A stretch of DNA of 64,000 nucleotides from contig JAUSZU010000001.1 of assembly GCA_030817875.1 (NCBI GenBank), forward strand, positions 1,302,001 through 1,366,000, in the 5' to 3' direction. This document shows, piece after piece, positions 8,687 to 17,091 of the stretch; within the stretch, counting starts at the first letter, position 1; the number at the start of each line of letters is the position of its first letter. Below the pieces are notes generated by a model that ran no database searches, was not told where the DNA came from, and saw nothing but the letters and a program-made list of their open reading frames with translations. Source of the DNA: Flavobacterium sp. W4I14 (GTDB taxonomy: Bacteria > Bacteroidota > Bacteroidia > Sphingobacteriales > Sphingobacteriaceae). The position numbers and the translations under genes were made by a program.

Positions 8687-8887
8687 TCATCTGGCTAAAT
8701 CCTCGGCAGCATTACTTGCCTTGGTTTTCAGGTCTTCAGTGTATCCTTTTGCTTTCTCTACCCATTCTGGGGCTTTATCTAATAGTTCATCTACTATTGA
8801 TTGTCCGGTAATTGGATCTTTCTTGGTGATATATTTTACGCCAGCATAAACTGCAGCGCCAATAATTGCTGTTTTTAAAATTCCCAT
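8687..8887 (-). CDS. Small YtxH-like protein
   Basis: 66 residues with a short hydrophobic N-terminus (ILKTAIIGAAVYAGVKYI) and a charged, Ala/Lys/Glu-rich helical tail (KAKGYTEDLKTKASNAAEDL). This resembles YtxH-type stress-related small membrane-anchored proteins, whose biochemical role is unclear. The codon use is regular and it stands alone. Function is inferred only from shape. Confidence 0.6.
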   Translation of the reverse strand: MGILKTAIIGAAVYAGVKYITKKDPITGQSIVDELLDKAPEWVEKAKGYTEDLKTKASNAAEDLAR

Positions 8888-9261
8888 GTTCTTTTCTTTT
8901 TTATTAGTTAAACATTTTGAGATCGTTTAAAGTTTTAGACAATTTCCTATACCTGTTGTTACATGGTCATTGTTACACCAGTTATTTTTATTTCTTCAAT
9001 TAACTAAATTAATAGGACCGGATGGTAACATCTGGCATGGCGATTAAAGGGAATGCGTGTAACTTCTGAAGTCCGATAGTTAAATTTTAGCTCAAATAGT
9101 TAGATTATTTCATGCCTAATGATATTTTGCCTGTTTGCAGTCGATAAATCCTGGTGCTTCGATAAAATTTTTACAGATTATCACTATTAAATTTATATAT
9201 TTCGAACAAAATTACCTTAAACTAAATGGAGTTGGCATGAATAAGGAAAAGCTGTTCGTTG
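8888..9261. other. Intergenic region without gene
   Basis: Apart from a degenerate CAGATG-family palindrome at 9014-9040 (CCGGATG-gtaa-CATCTGG) I see no gene. TATATTTC near 9194-9203 is a weak match to a -7 element that could serve the downstream alpha-galactosidase. Confidence 0.4.
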
Positions 9262-9381
9262 AATCAAAGATTTGAGCATCATAAATTCTTTATTGAACAT
9301 GAACAGCTTGTGCAGGGAATCATCAATGGGCTAAACCATAAACTGATTGTTAGGGGAGATATTCTACCTTCACCCGATTAA
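9262..9381 (+). pseudogene. Relic of a GntR-family regulator N-terminus
   Basis: The frame gives NQRFEHHKFFIEHEQLVQG, then LNHKLIVRGDILPSP and a stop. The spacing and the I..G-GD.LPS core match the first helix and wing region of GntR-type winged-helix domains. There is no start codon in frame, no helix-turn-helix after LPS, and the frame stops at 9381 just before the alpha-galactosidase start. I read it as a fragment left after deletion of a regulator gene; the match is short, so confidence is limited. Confidence 0.4.
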
Positions 9382-9395
9382 CATTGAAAACACAA

Positions 9396-11606
9396 ATGAA
9401 CAAATCAGATCAAATTACAGGTTACATGAAGCATGGGGCATTAGTCCTTGCAGTTTCATTTTTTACCGTTGGCAATATTAAGGCCCAAAACATCATACCC
9501 ATCGAAACCGCACATAATGCCTTGGTGTTAGGAACCAGTGCAAAAAAAGATGTAAACACCATATTTTTTGGAAAGAAACTGGCCAACAAACAAGAATATG
9601 CTCAAATTACCGCACAATATAAGCAGACTGAAGATTATACAGGTCAGCTAAATTCTGTGTATACGCCATCGGGATCAAGGAATTTGGTAGAACCAGCCAT
9701 AAGTGTTACCCATGCTGATGGCAATAATTCGCTCGATCTTAAATATGTTGATCATACCATTATCGCTATTGATGATAATGTGAGTCTAATAAAGATCAGA
9801 TTAAAAGATCCCGTTTATAATTTTGAGGTAACCTTATTTTATAAGTCTTTTTATAAACAGGATGTAATAGAACAATGGACGGAGATTAAACACAGTGAGA
9901 AAGGTACAGTGGTATTGCATAAATATGCATCGGCTAATCTGCACTTAAAATCACCACATTTTTGGTTAAACCAATACCATGGCGATTGGGCTAAGGAAAT
10001 GCAGCCAGAACAAAGTGAAATTACCCATGGTATTAAAACTTTGGATAGCAAACTGGGCACAAGGGCAAATTTGTTTCAGCCTTCTGTTTTTATGATTTCG
10101 TTAGATAAACCTGCTGAGGAAAATGAGGGTAATGTTTTGTATGGTGCAATGGAATGGAGCGGTAATTTTAAGATCGATCTTGAGCTTGATTATCAGGATA
10201 ACCTCCGCATTATTGCCGGAATGAACAATTATGCTTCACCCTATAGCTTAAAACCAGGTGAAGTTTTTGCAACACCTGCATTTTTATATACTTTTTCTGA
10301 TCAGGGAAAAGGCGATGCCAGTAGAAAATTGCAAGATTGGGCACGTAATTATAAAATATTAGATGGAAAAGGCAGTAGGTTAACACTTCTGAATAACTGG
10401 GAAGCCACTTATTTTGATTTCAATGAGCAAAAATTGGCCGATTTATTAAAAGATACCAAAAAACTGGGTGTCGATTTCTTTTTGCTTGATGATGGTTGGT
10501 TCGGAAACAAATATCCACGTAACGATGACCATGCAGGGCTTGGCGATTGGCAGGAGAACAAGAAGAAATTGCCAAACGGAATAGCTTCTTTGGTAAAAGA
10601 AGCCGATAATGTAGGAACCAGATTCGGAATTTGGATAGAACCCGAAATGGTTAACCCTAAAAGTGAACTTTATGAAAAACACCCAGATTGGGTGGTAAAA
10701 CAGCCTAACAGACCTGAATACTATTTTAGAAACCAGTTAGAGCTTGATCTGAGTAACCCAAAAGTGCAGGATTTTGTTTTTGGTGTGGTAGATGGTCTGT
10801 TTACTAAAAATCCTAAACTCGCTTACATTAAGTGGGATTGTAATGCGGTAATTTATAACGCATATTCTGCACATTTAAAAAATCAATCGCACTTCTACAT
10901 TGATTACGTAAGAGGATTGTATAGTGTACTGCAACGCATCCGTGCAAAATATCCAACTGTGCCAATGATGTTATGCTCTGGCGGTGGTGGTAGGGTAGAT
11001 TACGCTGCCTTACAGTATTTTACAGAGTTTTGGCCTAGTGATAACACCGACCCATTAGAACGCATATTTATACAATGGGAATACTCTTATTTTTATCCGG
11101 CCATCAGTAGTTCTAACCATGTAACCGATTGGGGAAAACAGCCAATAAAGTTTCGTACCGATGTAGCCATGATGGGTAAATTGGGTTTTGATATCGTAGT
11201 GAGTAAATTACCTGAAAAAGAACTTCAGTTCTGTCAGGAAGCCATTAAAAACTATAACGATGTAAAACAAACGATCTGGCAAGGTGAACAATACCGTTTG
11301 GCTAATCCGCGTACTGGCAACATAGCATCGATGTTATATGTAAATGAGCAAAAAACAGAAGGAGTAATTTTTAATTACCTGGTAAACTACCGTTACGGTG
11401 AAAATAGTAAGTATCCGATTAAATTGAACGGTTTAGATGCAACAAAGAAATACCACATTAAAGAAATAAATCTTTACCCAGGTACAAAATCATCAATAGA
11501 TGCTACTAAAACTTATACCGGCGATTTCTTGATGAAAGTGGGTTTTAATCCTATTCTCAATACTACCAGAACCAGTGTGGTATTAAAGCTGGAAGAAGCA
11601 AAATAG
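9396..11606 (+). CDS. GH36-family alpha-galactosidase, secreted
   Basis: About 736 residues from the ATG at 9396; a TTG at 9384 and an ATG at 9426 are other possible starts, and all leave the signal peptide (hydrophobic VLAVSFFTV, cleaved near IKAQ). The GH36 architecture is complete: N-terminal beta-supersandwich, catalytic TIM barrel with FFLLDDGWFG, nucleophile Asp in YIKWDCN (about residue 482) and the acid/base Asp in FWPSDNTDP (about 549), then a C-terminal beta domain. These enzymes release terminal alpha-1,6 (or other alpha-) galactose from oligosaccharides. It lies between the SAM-controlled receptor unit and the HTCC regulator and may contribute to the glycan locus, but it has its own 5' region. 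Confidence 0.92.
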   Translation: MNKSDQITGYMKHGALVLAVSFFTVGNIKAQNIIPIETAHNALVLGTSAKKDVNTIFFGKKLANKQEYAQITAQYKQTEDYTGQLNSVYTPSGSRNLVEPAISVTHADGNNSLDLKYVDHTIIAIDDNVSLIKIRLKDPVYNFEVTLFYKSFYKQDVIEQWTEIKHSEKGTVVLHKYASANLHLKSPHFWLNQYHGDWAKEMQPEQSEITHGIKTLDSKLGTRANLFQPSVFMISLDKPAEENEGNVLYGAMEWSGNFKIDLELDYQDNLRIIAGMNNYASPYSLKPGEVFATPAFLYTFSDQGKGDASRKLQDWARNYKILDGKGSRLTLLNNWEATYFDFNEQKLADLLKDTKKLGVDFFLLDDGWFGNKYPRNDDHAGLGDWQENKKKLPNGIASLVKEADNVGTRFGIWIEPEMVNPKSELYEKHPDWVVKQPNRPEYYFRNQLELDLSNPKVQDFVFGVVDGLFTKNPKLAYIKWDCNAVIYNAYSAHLKNQSHFYIDYVRGLYSVLQRIRAKYPTVPMMLCSGGGGRVDYAALQYFTEFWPSDNTDPLERIFIQWEYSYFYPAISSSNHVTDWGKQPIKFRTDVAMMGKLGFDIVVSKLPEKELQFCQEAIKNYNDVKQTIWQGEQYRLANPRTGNIASMLYVNEQKTEGVIFNYLVNYRYGENSKYPIKLNGLDATKKYHIKEINLYPGTKSSIDATKTYTGDFLMKVGFNPILNTTRTSVVLKLEEAK

Positions 11607-11995
11607 TATGGTTCGTCATTGCGAGAAGGAACGATGAAGCAATCTTACAACGATTGTATTGATCTATCTTTTAGATCGCTTCGTCGGCTGAAAAAGCCTT
11701 CTTGCAATGATGATTCATCGCTAGCACCTAGCACGCTGTCATTAATATTGATTTTTATACAATGAATTACCCCTCCGGATGACACACTGAAGGAATAGAT
11801 TGAAGGCTGATTCCGTGGTTCGTGTCCTCACGAACCACTTGTTTTAGGTAATTCACCGCTGAAATCGGGAGGGATACCTCGGAAGGATATTCTATGTTTT
11901 TCGTGTATCCGTGGCTCAACAAAAGGGCCCTTTTATTACGCTCTGGGTGACACACCAAGGGATGTCGATAAAAGACTTCGGGCTACCGATTGAAG
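11607..11995. repeat. Intergenic palindromic repeats
   Basis: 11612-11725 carries a GTCATTGCGAG...GAAGCAATCTTAC element followed by its inverted counterpart (GATCGCTTCGTCGG, CTTCTTGCAATGATGA), making a long imperfect hairpin. 11815-11824/11829-11838 is a perfect 10-bp palindrome (GTGGTTCGTG). The minus strand has a spurious open frame here with CHPERN-type residues, the known translation of these repeats. The region separates convergent genes and may terminate both. Confidence 0.65.
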
Positions 11996-14900
11996 CTAAT
12001 CTTCATCCTCTCCATTCATAAACGCCCGCGGACTTTTTCCAAATTGTTTTTTAAACTCCCTGCTAAAATATTTTGGATCGTTAAATCCAACCTGGTAAGC
12101 CACTTCATAAATGGTAAACCTATTTTGTTTAAACAGCTCCATTGCTTTCTTTAAACGGATTGATTTAACAAAATCATTTACCGAAAGGTTAGTAAGTTTC
12201 CTTATTTTTTTGTATAAAATAGGCCTGCTCATTCCAACCATAGAAGCCAGTTCAGATACCCCAAAATCTTCATCGGCGATATGTTCATCAATGTATTTTA
12301 AGAGTTTTAGCATAAAAGCTTCATCAATGGCATTAATGGTGAGTTCTTTCGGCTGTAAATGGATGTGTTTCAGGAATTTTTGACGCATTACCTGTCTCGA
12401 CATCAGTAGATTGCGAACATTCAGTAAAAGCAATTCAGGACTAAAAGGTTTCGTAATATAAGCATCGGCGCCTGTTTCTAAACCACTCACCTGATGGATA
12501 TGGGAAGAGCGGGCCGTAAGGATGATAACCGGGATGTGGCTGGTCCGCTCATCTTCCTTAAGTCTGCGGCAAAGTTCTATACCATCCATTACCGGCATCA
12601 TAATGTCACAAATAATCAGATCTGGCAGTGTTTCTACAGCCGTTTCCCAACCCATTAATCCATTTTCACTTTCCGCTACCTGGTAATGTCCGCCAACCAG
12701 TGATGTAATTAGTTGTCTGATTTCGCTATTGTCTTCCACCACCAATATGGTTTCGGTTGAAATATCAGTTTCTTTTTCGGATTTTAAAATTGCTATCCCT
12801 TGTTCTGCTTGTTTCGTGTAGCTAACAGGATGGCTTGGATAATCTTTTACACCATCAAAAAGAGCCGTTTTAAAATGCGATTTTCCTTTCTTTAGCCTTA
12901 CGGTGAAGTTGGTGAAACCACGCTCGCCATTTTCTGCAGGTGTGCTTTCTACGGCAATATGTCCTTTATGTTCCTCAACTATTGCTTTAGAAAGCGCTAA
13001 ACCAATTCCCGAGCCAATTTGGTTGGAGTGTTGTTCATCTATCTGGAAATAATCGCTAAAAAGATTTTTCAAACTTTCTGCAGGTATGCCCAATCCGTTA
13101 TCTGAAATACTAATTACCACTTCATTCTCAATTTCCAATAGAGAAACAGAGATTTTGCCTCCTTTATCGCAAAATTTAAAGGCATTAGATAACAGGTTGA
13201 ACAATACTTTTTCGAGCTGCCGTTTATCAAAAAACAGGCTGATGTTTTCCTGCTCATGTACAAACTCATACTGTATACCATTGGTTTGAGCAAGATGAGA
13301 GAAGGAGATGAAAATTTCGTTAATAAAATCGACAATATTATCTTCTGTAATATGCAGGGTAAGATGCCCGGTTTCAGCCTTCCTGAAGTCCATTAATTCG
13401 GTAATAAGCCGCATTAACCTGTTTGCATTATTTTTTATCGGAATAATCTGCCGATTTAACTCGGTATCGGTTTGATATTGTTTGGAAAGATTTTCTAAAG
13501 GGCCAAGAATTAAGGTAAGTGGTGTTCTGATTTCGTGGGCCACATACGTGAAGAAATTCAGTTTCATTTTCTGAATGTCTTCTGTACGTTTGAGCAACGC
13601 CCGCATAAAAAAGTAGCGTATAATTAAAAACAGCAAGCCCGAAAAGAAGGCCGAGTAAATAAGATAGGCCCACCAGGTTGCCCAAAAGGGTGGAAGCACG
13701 GTTATTTTAAGCGCTGCTGCTTTGCCGCCAGGATTGCCATCATTATTATTTCCTGTAACCATAAAGGTGTAATTGCCAGCAGGAAGATCGCTATAGGTAA
13801 CACTGGGTACATCGGTTTTTATCCAATCTTTGCTATGGCCTTTAAGGATGTAACGGTAACTATTTTTTTCTGGTTTAATGTAGTTTAATAAGGCAAAATT
13901 GAGACTGAAATTATTGTTGTTATGTTTAAAAGTAATTTGTTTGGTGCTTTTAATATCTTCCTTTAACAGCCCATCAGGAGCATTTACCGCTACAGGTTGA
14001 TCGAATAGTTTAAGTTCGGTAAAAGTGATTGGTGCAACATTCCTATTAATATCAATCTGGCTGGGATAAAAGGCTGTTAAACCGTCATAACCGCCAAAAA
14101 ATAACTCACCTTTACTATCTTTTAAAAATGATCGGATATTAAAATCGTTGCCTGCAAGCCCGTCGCTTTTGGTGTAATTAATGAATTTTCCCGTTTTGGT
14201 TACTAATTTGGATAGTCCTTTATCTGTACTGATCCACAGGTTATTTTCCCCATCTTCAATTATTCCCAATACATTACCATTTGGCAGGCCATCCTTTTCG
14301 CTGTAGTTTTTGAATTTTCTGCTTTTACTATCGAAAATGCTCAAACCACCAAAAGCTGTTCCGATACAGATATTTCCATTTTTCAACTGCATGATGCAAT
14401 TGATATATTCTGACTTTAAGCCTTTGGCTTTATTCTGATAATAAGCTGTAATTATTTTTGATGCGGGGTTGTAGGCATATAATCCTGCCCTGGTGCCGAT
14501 CCAGAGGTTTTTGGCTCGATCCTCAAAAATCACCTCGATGTATTTGTTCTTTAAGCTTTTTTCTATAATGCTTTTAACCGTGGTGCTGGCATAAAGCCCA
14601 TTGATTTTGTTCAGGGTAGATAAACCATCTCTGGAACCTACCCAAACCATTCCGTTACTATCTTCCATTATCGCGATCACTTCGGCACTGCTGGGCGTAT
14701 TTTTTACATCCTTTACGTTGGTTATTTTCCTGAAATTATGGGTAGTTGGACTAAACACATAAAGGCCTCCACGGTGCGTACCCACCAATAATTGTCCGGT
14801 TTTATCGAGGCATAAAGTTTTAATCAGGTTGGAGTTGAGCCCGTTGCTGTTATTTGGGTCTGATTTATAGTAGGTAAAGGTATTATTGCTTCTGTTTACG

Positions 14901-16075
14901 TAATTTAAACCACCACCTTCAGTACCAATCCACAGGTTATGGTATTTATCTTCGGTCATTACGCTTACAATATTGCTGCTCAAGCCCTGTTGTTTTTTCG
15001 AATTTCTAAAAACCGTAAATGGCGTTGCAGACGGGTAAACTACATTTGCACCTTTGTAATAAGTACCCAAATAAACTGAGCCGTTAAGATCTTGAAAAAT
15101 ACTATGGATAGAATTCTGGCTCAATCCGCCTGTTTGGTCTGGGTCATAACGGTAATTGCTGAATTTTCGCGTATTAGGATTGAGGATACTCAATCCTTCC
15201 TGTGTACCGATCCAAATATTGCCCGCTTTGTCGCAGGTTAATTTTCGAATGTCGTTATTAACAATCGAATTTGGGTCTGTCGCACTGGTTTGGTATCGTT
15301 TAAACGTTTTGTGTTCGTAATCGAATAAGTTTAAGCCATTATAGGTTCCTAACCAAAGCCGCTTTTGTTTATCGATTACAATACTTTTTACAGCATTGGA
15401 ACTAATGCTGTTTTTGTTATTGGGATTGTGCCTGAAAATCTCAAAATGATATTTGCCCTTAACCAGGTAAATACGCACTAAACCATTATAGGTGCCTACC
15501 CAGAGGTTTTGCTTTTCGTCTTTGAAAATCGAGAAAACACAGTTGAGCCCAGACTTATAATTAGGCTTATCAAAGAGGAATTTCTTAAAAATCTGCTTTT
15601 CAGCATCTATAACCAGGTTGAGCCCATTATAGGTGCCTACCCAGATGTTTTTTTGAGGATCTTCATATAAGCATTCTACCGAATCGCAGCTAAAGGAATT
15701 TGCAGAGCTACGTTTATTGATGCGATAAAAATGATCGGTTTTTTCATTGTAAATATTCAGCCCAGTCTCTGTACCTACCCATAATCTTCCTTTGGTATCA
15801 CTCAATAGGGTATTAATCACATTATCCGAAATACTGTTAAGGTTATCGGAACTATTGTTGTAAATTTTAAAACGGTAACCATCATAGCGGTTTAACCCAT
15901 GTCTGGTACCCATCCAAATAAACTGGTTTTTGTCTTGTACAATGGCCATCACCGAATTTTGCGACAAACCATTTTCCATCCTGAGGTGGTTAAAAATAAG
16001 ATGCTTTTGGGCACACAAAGAGGTGCAAATAAAAAGCATTGACAAAAACCACAAAGCGTTTAAACGCAGATTCAT
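11996..16075 (-). CDS. Hybrid two-component system regulator (HTCC)
   Basis: 1359 residues in one chain: signal peptide (1-22), about 14 Reg_prop beta-propeller repeats (about 30-700; recurrent WVGT-NGLN motifs), a Y_Y_Y domain (about 720-785), one membrane segment (WWAYLIYSAFFSGLLFLII), HisKA with His near residue 845 in AHEIRTPL, HATPase (DNGLGIP, GSGIGLALSKAIVEEHKG), receiver (about 1105-1215; phosphoacceptor Asp in ICDIMMPVMDG, Lys in TKPFSP) and a C-terminal AraC-type HTH (about 1256-1355). Such regulators sense a periplasmic oligosaccharide and activate the adjacent utilisation locus. It diverges from the glycan locus at 16580-33979, its likely target. Confidence 0.96.
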   Translation of the reverse strand: MNLRLNALWFLSMLFICTSLCAQKHLIFNHLRMENGLSQNSVMAIVQDKNQFIWMGTRHGLNRYDGYRFKIYNNSSDNLNSISDNVINTLLSDTKGRLWVGTETGLNIYNEKTDHFYRINKRSSANSFSCDSVECLYEDPQKNIWVGTYNGLNLVIDAEKQIFKKFLFDKPNYKSGLNCVFSIFKDEKQNLWVGTYNGLVRIYLVKGKYHFEIFRHNPNNKNSISSNAVKSIVIDKQKRLWLGTYNGLNLFDYEHKTFKRYQTSATDPNSIVNNDIRKLTCDKAGNIWIGTQEGLSILNPNTRKFSNYRYDPDQTGGLSQNSIHSIFQDLNGSVYLGTYYKGANVVYPSATPFTVFRNSKKQQGLSSNIVSVMTEDKYHNLWIGTEGGGLNYVNRSNNTFTYYKSDPNNSNGLNSNLIKTLCLDKTGQLLVGTHRGGLYVFSPTTHNFRKITNVKDVKNTPSSAEVIAIMEDSNGMVWVGSRDGLSTLNKINGLYASTTVKSIIEKSLKNKYIEVIFEDRAKNLWIGTRAGLYAYNPASKIITAYYQNKAKGLKSEYINCIMQLKNGNICIGTAFGGLSIFDSKSRKFKNYSEKDGLPNGNVLGIIEDGENNLWISTDKGLSKLVTKTGKFINYTKSDGLAGNDFNIRSFLKDSKGELFFGGYDGLTAFYPSQIDINRNVAPITFTELKLFDQPVAVNAPDGLLKEDIKSTKQITFKHNNNNFSLNFALLNYIKPEKNSYRYILKGHSKDWIKTDVPSVTYSDLPAGNYTFMVTGNNNDGNPGGKAAALKITVLPPFWATWWAYLIYSAFFSGLLFLIIRYFFMRALLKRTEDIQKMKLNFFTYVAHEIRTPLTLILGPLENLSKQYQTDTELNRQIIPIKNNANRLMRLITELMDFRKAETGHLTLHITEDNIVDFINEIFISFSHLAQTNGIQYEFVHEQENISLFFDKRQLEKVLFNLLSNAFKFCDKGGKISVSLLEIENEVVISISDNGLGIPAESLKNLFSDYFQIDEQHSNQIGSGIGLALSKAIVEEHKGHIAVESTPAENGERGFTNFTVRLKKGKSHFKTALFDGVKDYPSHPVSYTKQAEQGIAILKSEKETDISTETILVVEDNSEIRQLITSLVGGHYQVAESENGLMGWETAVETLPDLIICDIMMPVMDGIELCRRLKEDERTSHIPVIILTARSSHIHQVSGLETGADAYITKPFSPELLLLNVRNLLMSRQVMRQKFLKHIHLQPKELTINAIDEAFMLKLLKYIDEHIADEDFGVSELASMVGMSRPILYKKIRKLTNLSVNDFVKSIRLKKAMELFKQNRFTIYEVAYQVGFNDPKYFSREFKKQFGKSPRAFMNGEDED

Positions 16076-16579
16076 AAATTAAGCTAGTTTTTTGGCCATC
16101 CTATAGCTAATAGAAAAATAGCTCTTGATGTATTTCCTTTAAATATAGCGCGAACATATCAAAATATTAAAAGGATTACAGTTTTTCTACCCTTTCATTT
16201 ACAATTTTCGACCTTTTTCATTTTATGCCCAACTAATTTTGGTAAAGCTAATGCAAGGTGATCAAAGAGCAATCATCAGCAGAGATTAACCATTTCTGCT
16301 ATTGGCTTAACCAAATTTAACTAACAACCAACGCTGTGTGCAAATCTGATATCAACCATCCGAAAGCCCACAGTAAATATTAACCAAACCAACAATGAAA
16401 CAAAAATTACTTTTATTAAAAGCAGCGCTTTTAAAATTTAGGAATTTGACGGGCGTGTATCGACATTTTTTGTCTGAGCATCATAGTCTACGAAAATGGA
16501 GAGTCACATTTTAATTAGCACTAGGTTTTCCAGGTTAAATAAAATCAACATCCCAAAACAAAATCAACTTCTAAAGTTT
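16076..16579. promoter_or_regulatory. Divergent control region of HTCC and glycan locus
   Basis: About 500 bases with no strong gene separate the HTCC (-) from the first lipoprotein gene (+). A 39-residue frame at 16395-16514 (starting MKQKLLLLKAALLKF) is open but has no recognisable family and overlaps a longer frame beginning at 16496; it could be a leader peptide or chance. The HTCC binding site should lie here, but no obvious direct repeat stands out. Confidence 0.4.
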
Positions 16580-17050
16580 ATGAACTTATTTATACTAAGA
16601 AGGTATTTCCTAATGCCTGCGCTTGCATTGTTATTTTTTACATCCTGTAAGAAAGATATTTACACTTCCGAAATCTATATCAAAAAGCAGTGGAAGGTTG
16701 ACCTAAGTACCTCAAAAATTACCCCAGCCATTACCGATCGTACCGATCATGCTGTTGCGGTATTATATCTGATGGACAATAATGAGCTCCATTATGATGT
16801 GTATTTCGATCAACCGCTGCAAAATGGCGATACGGGTGGTGCTGTTAAAATTAATTTAGGTGCGGCTGGCACAAATGGAGTCTTGTTAATCGATCTGAAA
16901 AATCCTGCTTTTGATGCCAACAGGGAATCGAAAGGGAGCTTAACCATTGATGCACAAACGGCCAATGCTTTGATTAGTCAGAGTACTTACCTCGTTGTTG
17001 CTTCGCAACAGCAGGCTGCAGGCCTTGTAAGAGGGCAGGTTAATAATTAA
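16580..17050 (+). CDS. Lipoprotein, weakly CHRD-like, head of the glycan locus
   Basis: From the ATG at 16580 the protein has about 156 residues and begins with a lipoprotein signal (MNLFILRRYFLMP... FFTSCKK). An upstream ATG at 16496 would add a non-signal N-terminal stretch, so the internal start is preferred. The mature part contains VLYLMDNNELHYDVYF and ends LVRGQVN, a pattern that recalls CHRD-type beta domains; the similarity is weak. It is followed 41 bases later by a SusC gene, so it is probably a surface or periplasmic accessory of that system. Function unknown. Confidence 0.7.
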   Translation: MNLFILRRYFLMPALALLFFTSCKKDIYTSEIYIKKQWKVDLSTSKITPAITDRTDHAVAVLYLMDNNELHYDVYFDQPLQNGDTGGAVKINLGAAGTNGVLLIDLKNPAFDANRESKGSLTIDAQTANALISQSTYLVVASQQQAAGLVRGQVNN

Positions 17051-17091
17051 AAACAGCGCTAACCATATTTCTTATCACCAAACTTCAAAAC

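Noticed and set aside
11767..11958. Minus-strand frame with CHPERN/CHPEG residues
   Set aside because: This is the known translation of dispersed Bacteroidota repeats rather than a gene.
16395..16514. 39-codon frame ahead of the glycan locus as a leader peptide
   Set aside because: No terminator or alternative hairpins next to it, so there is no evidence for an attenuator there.
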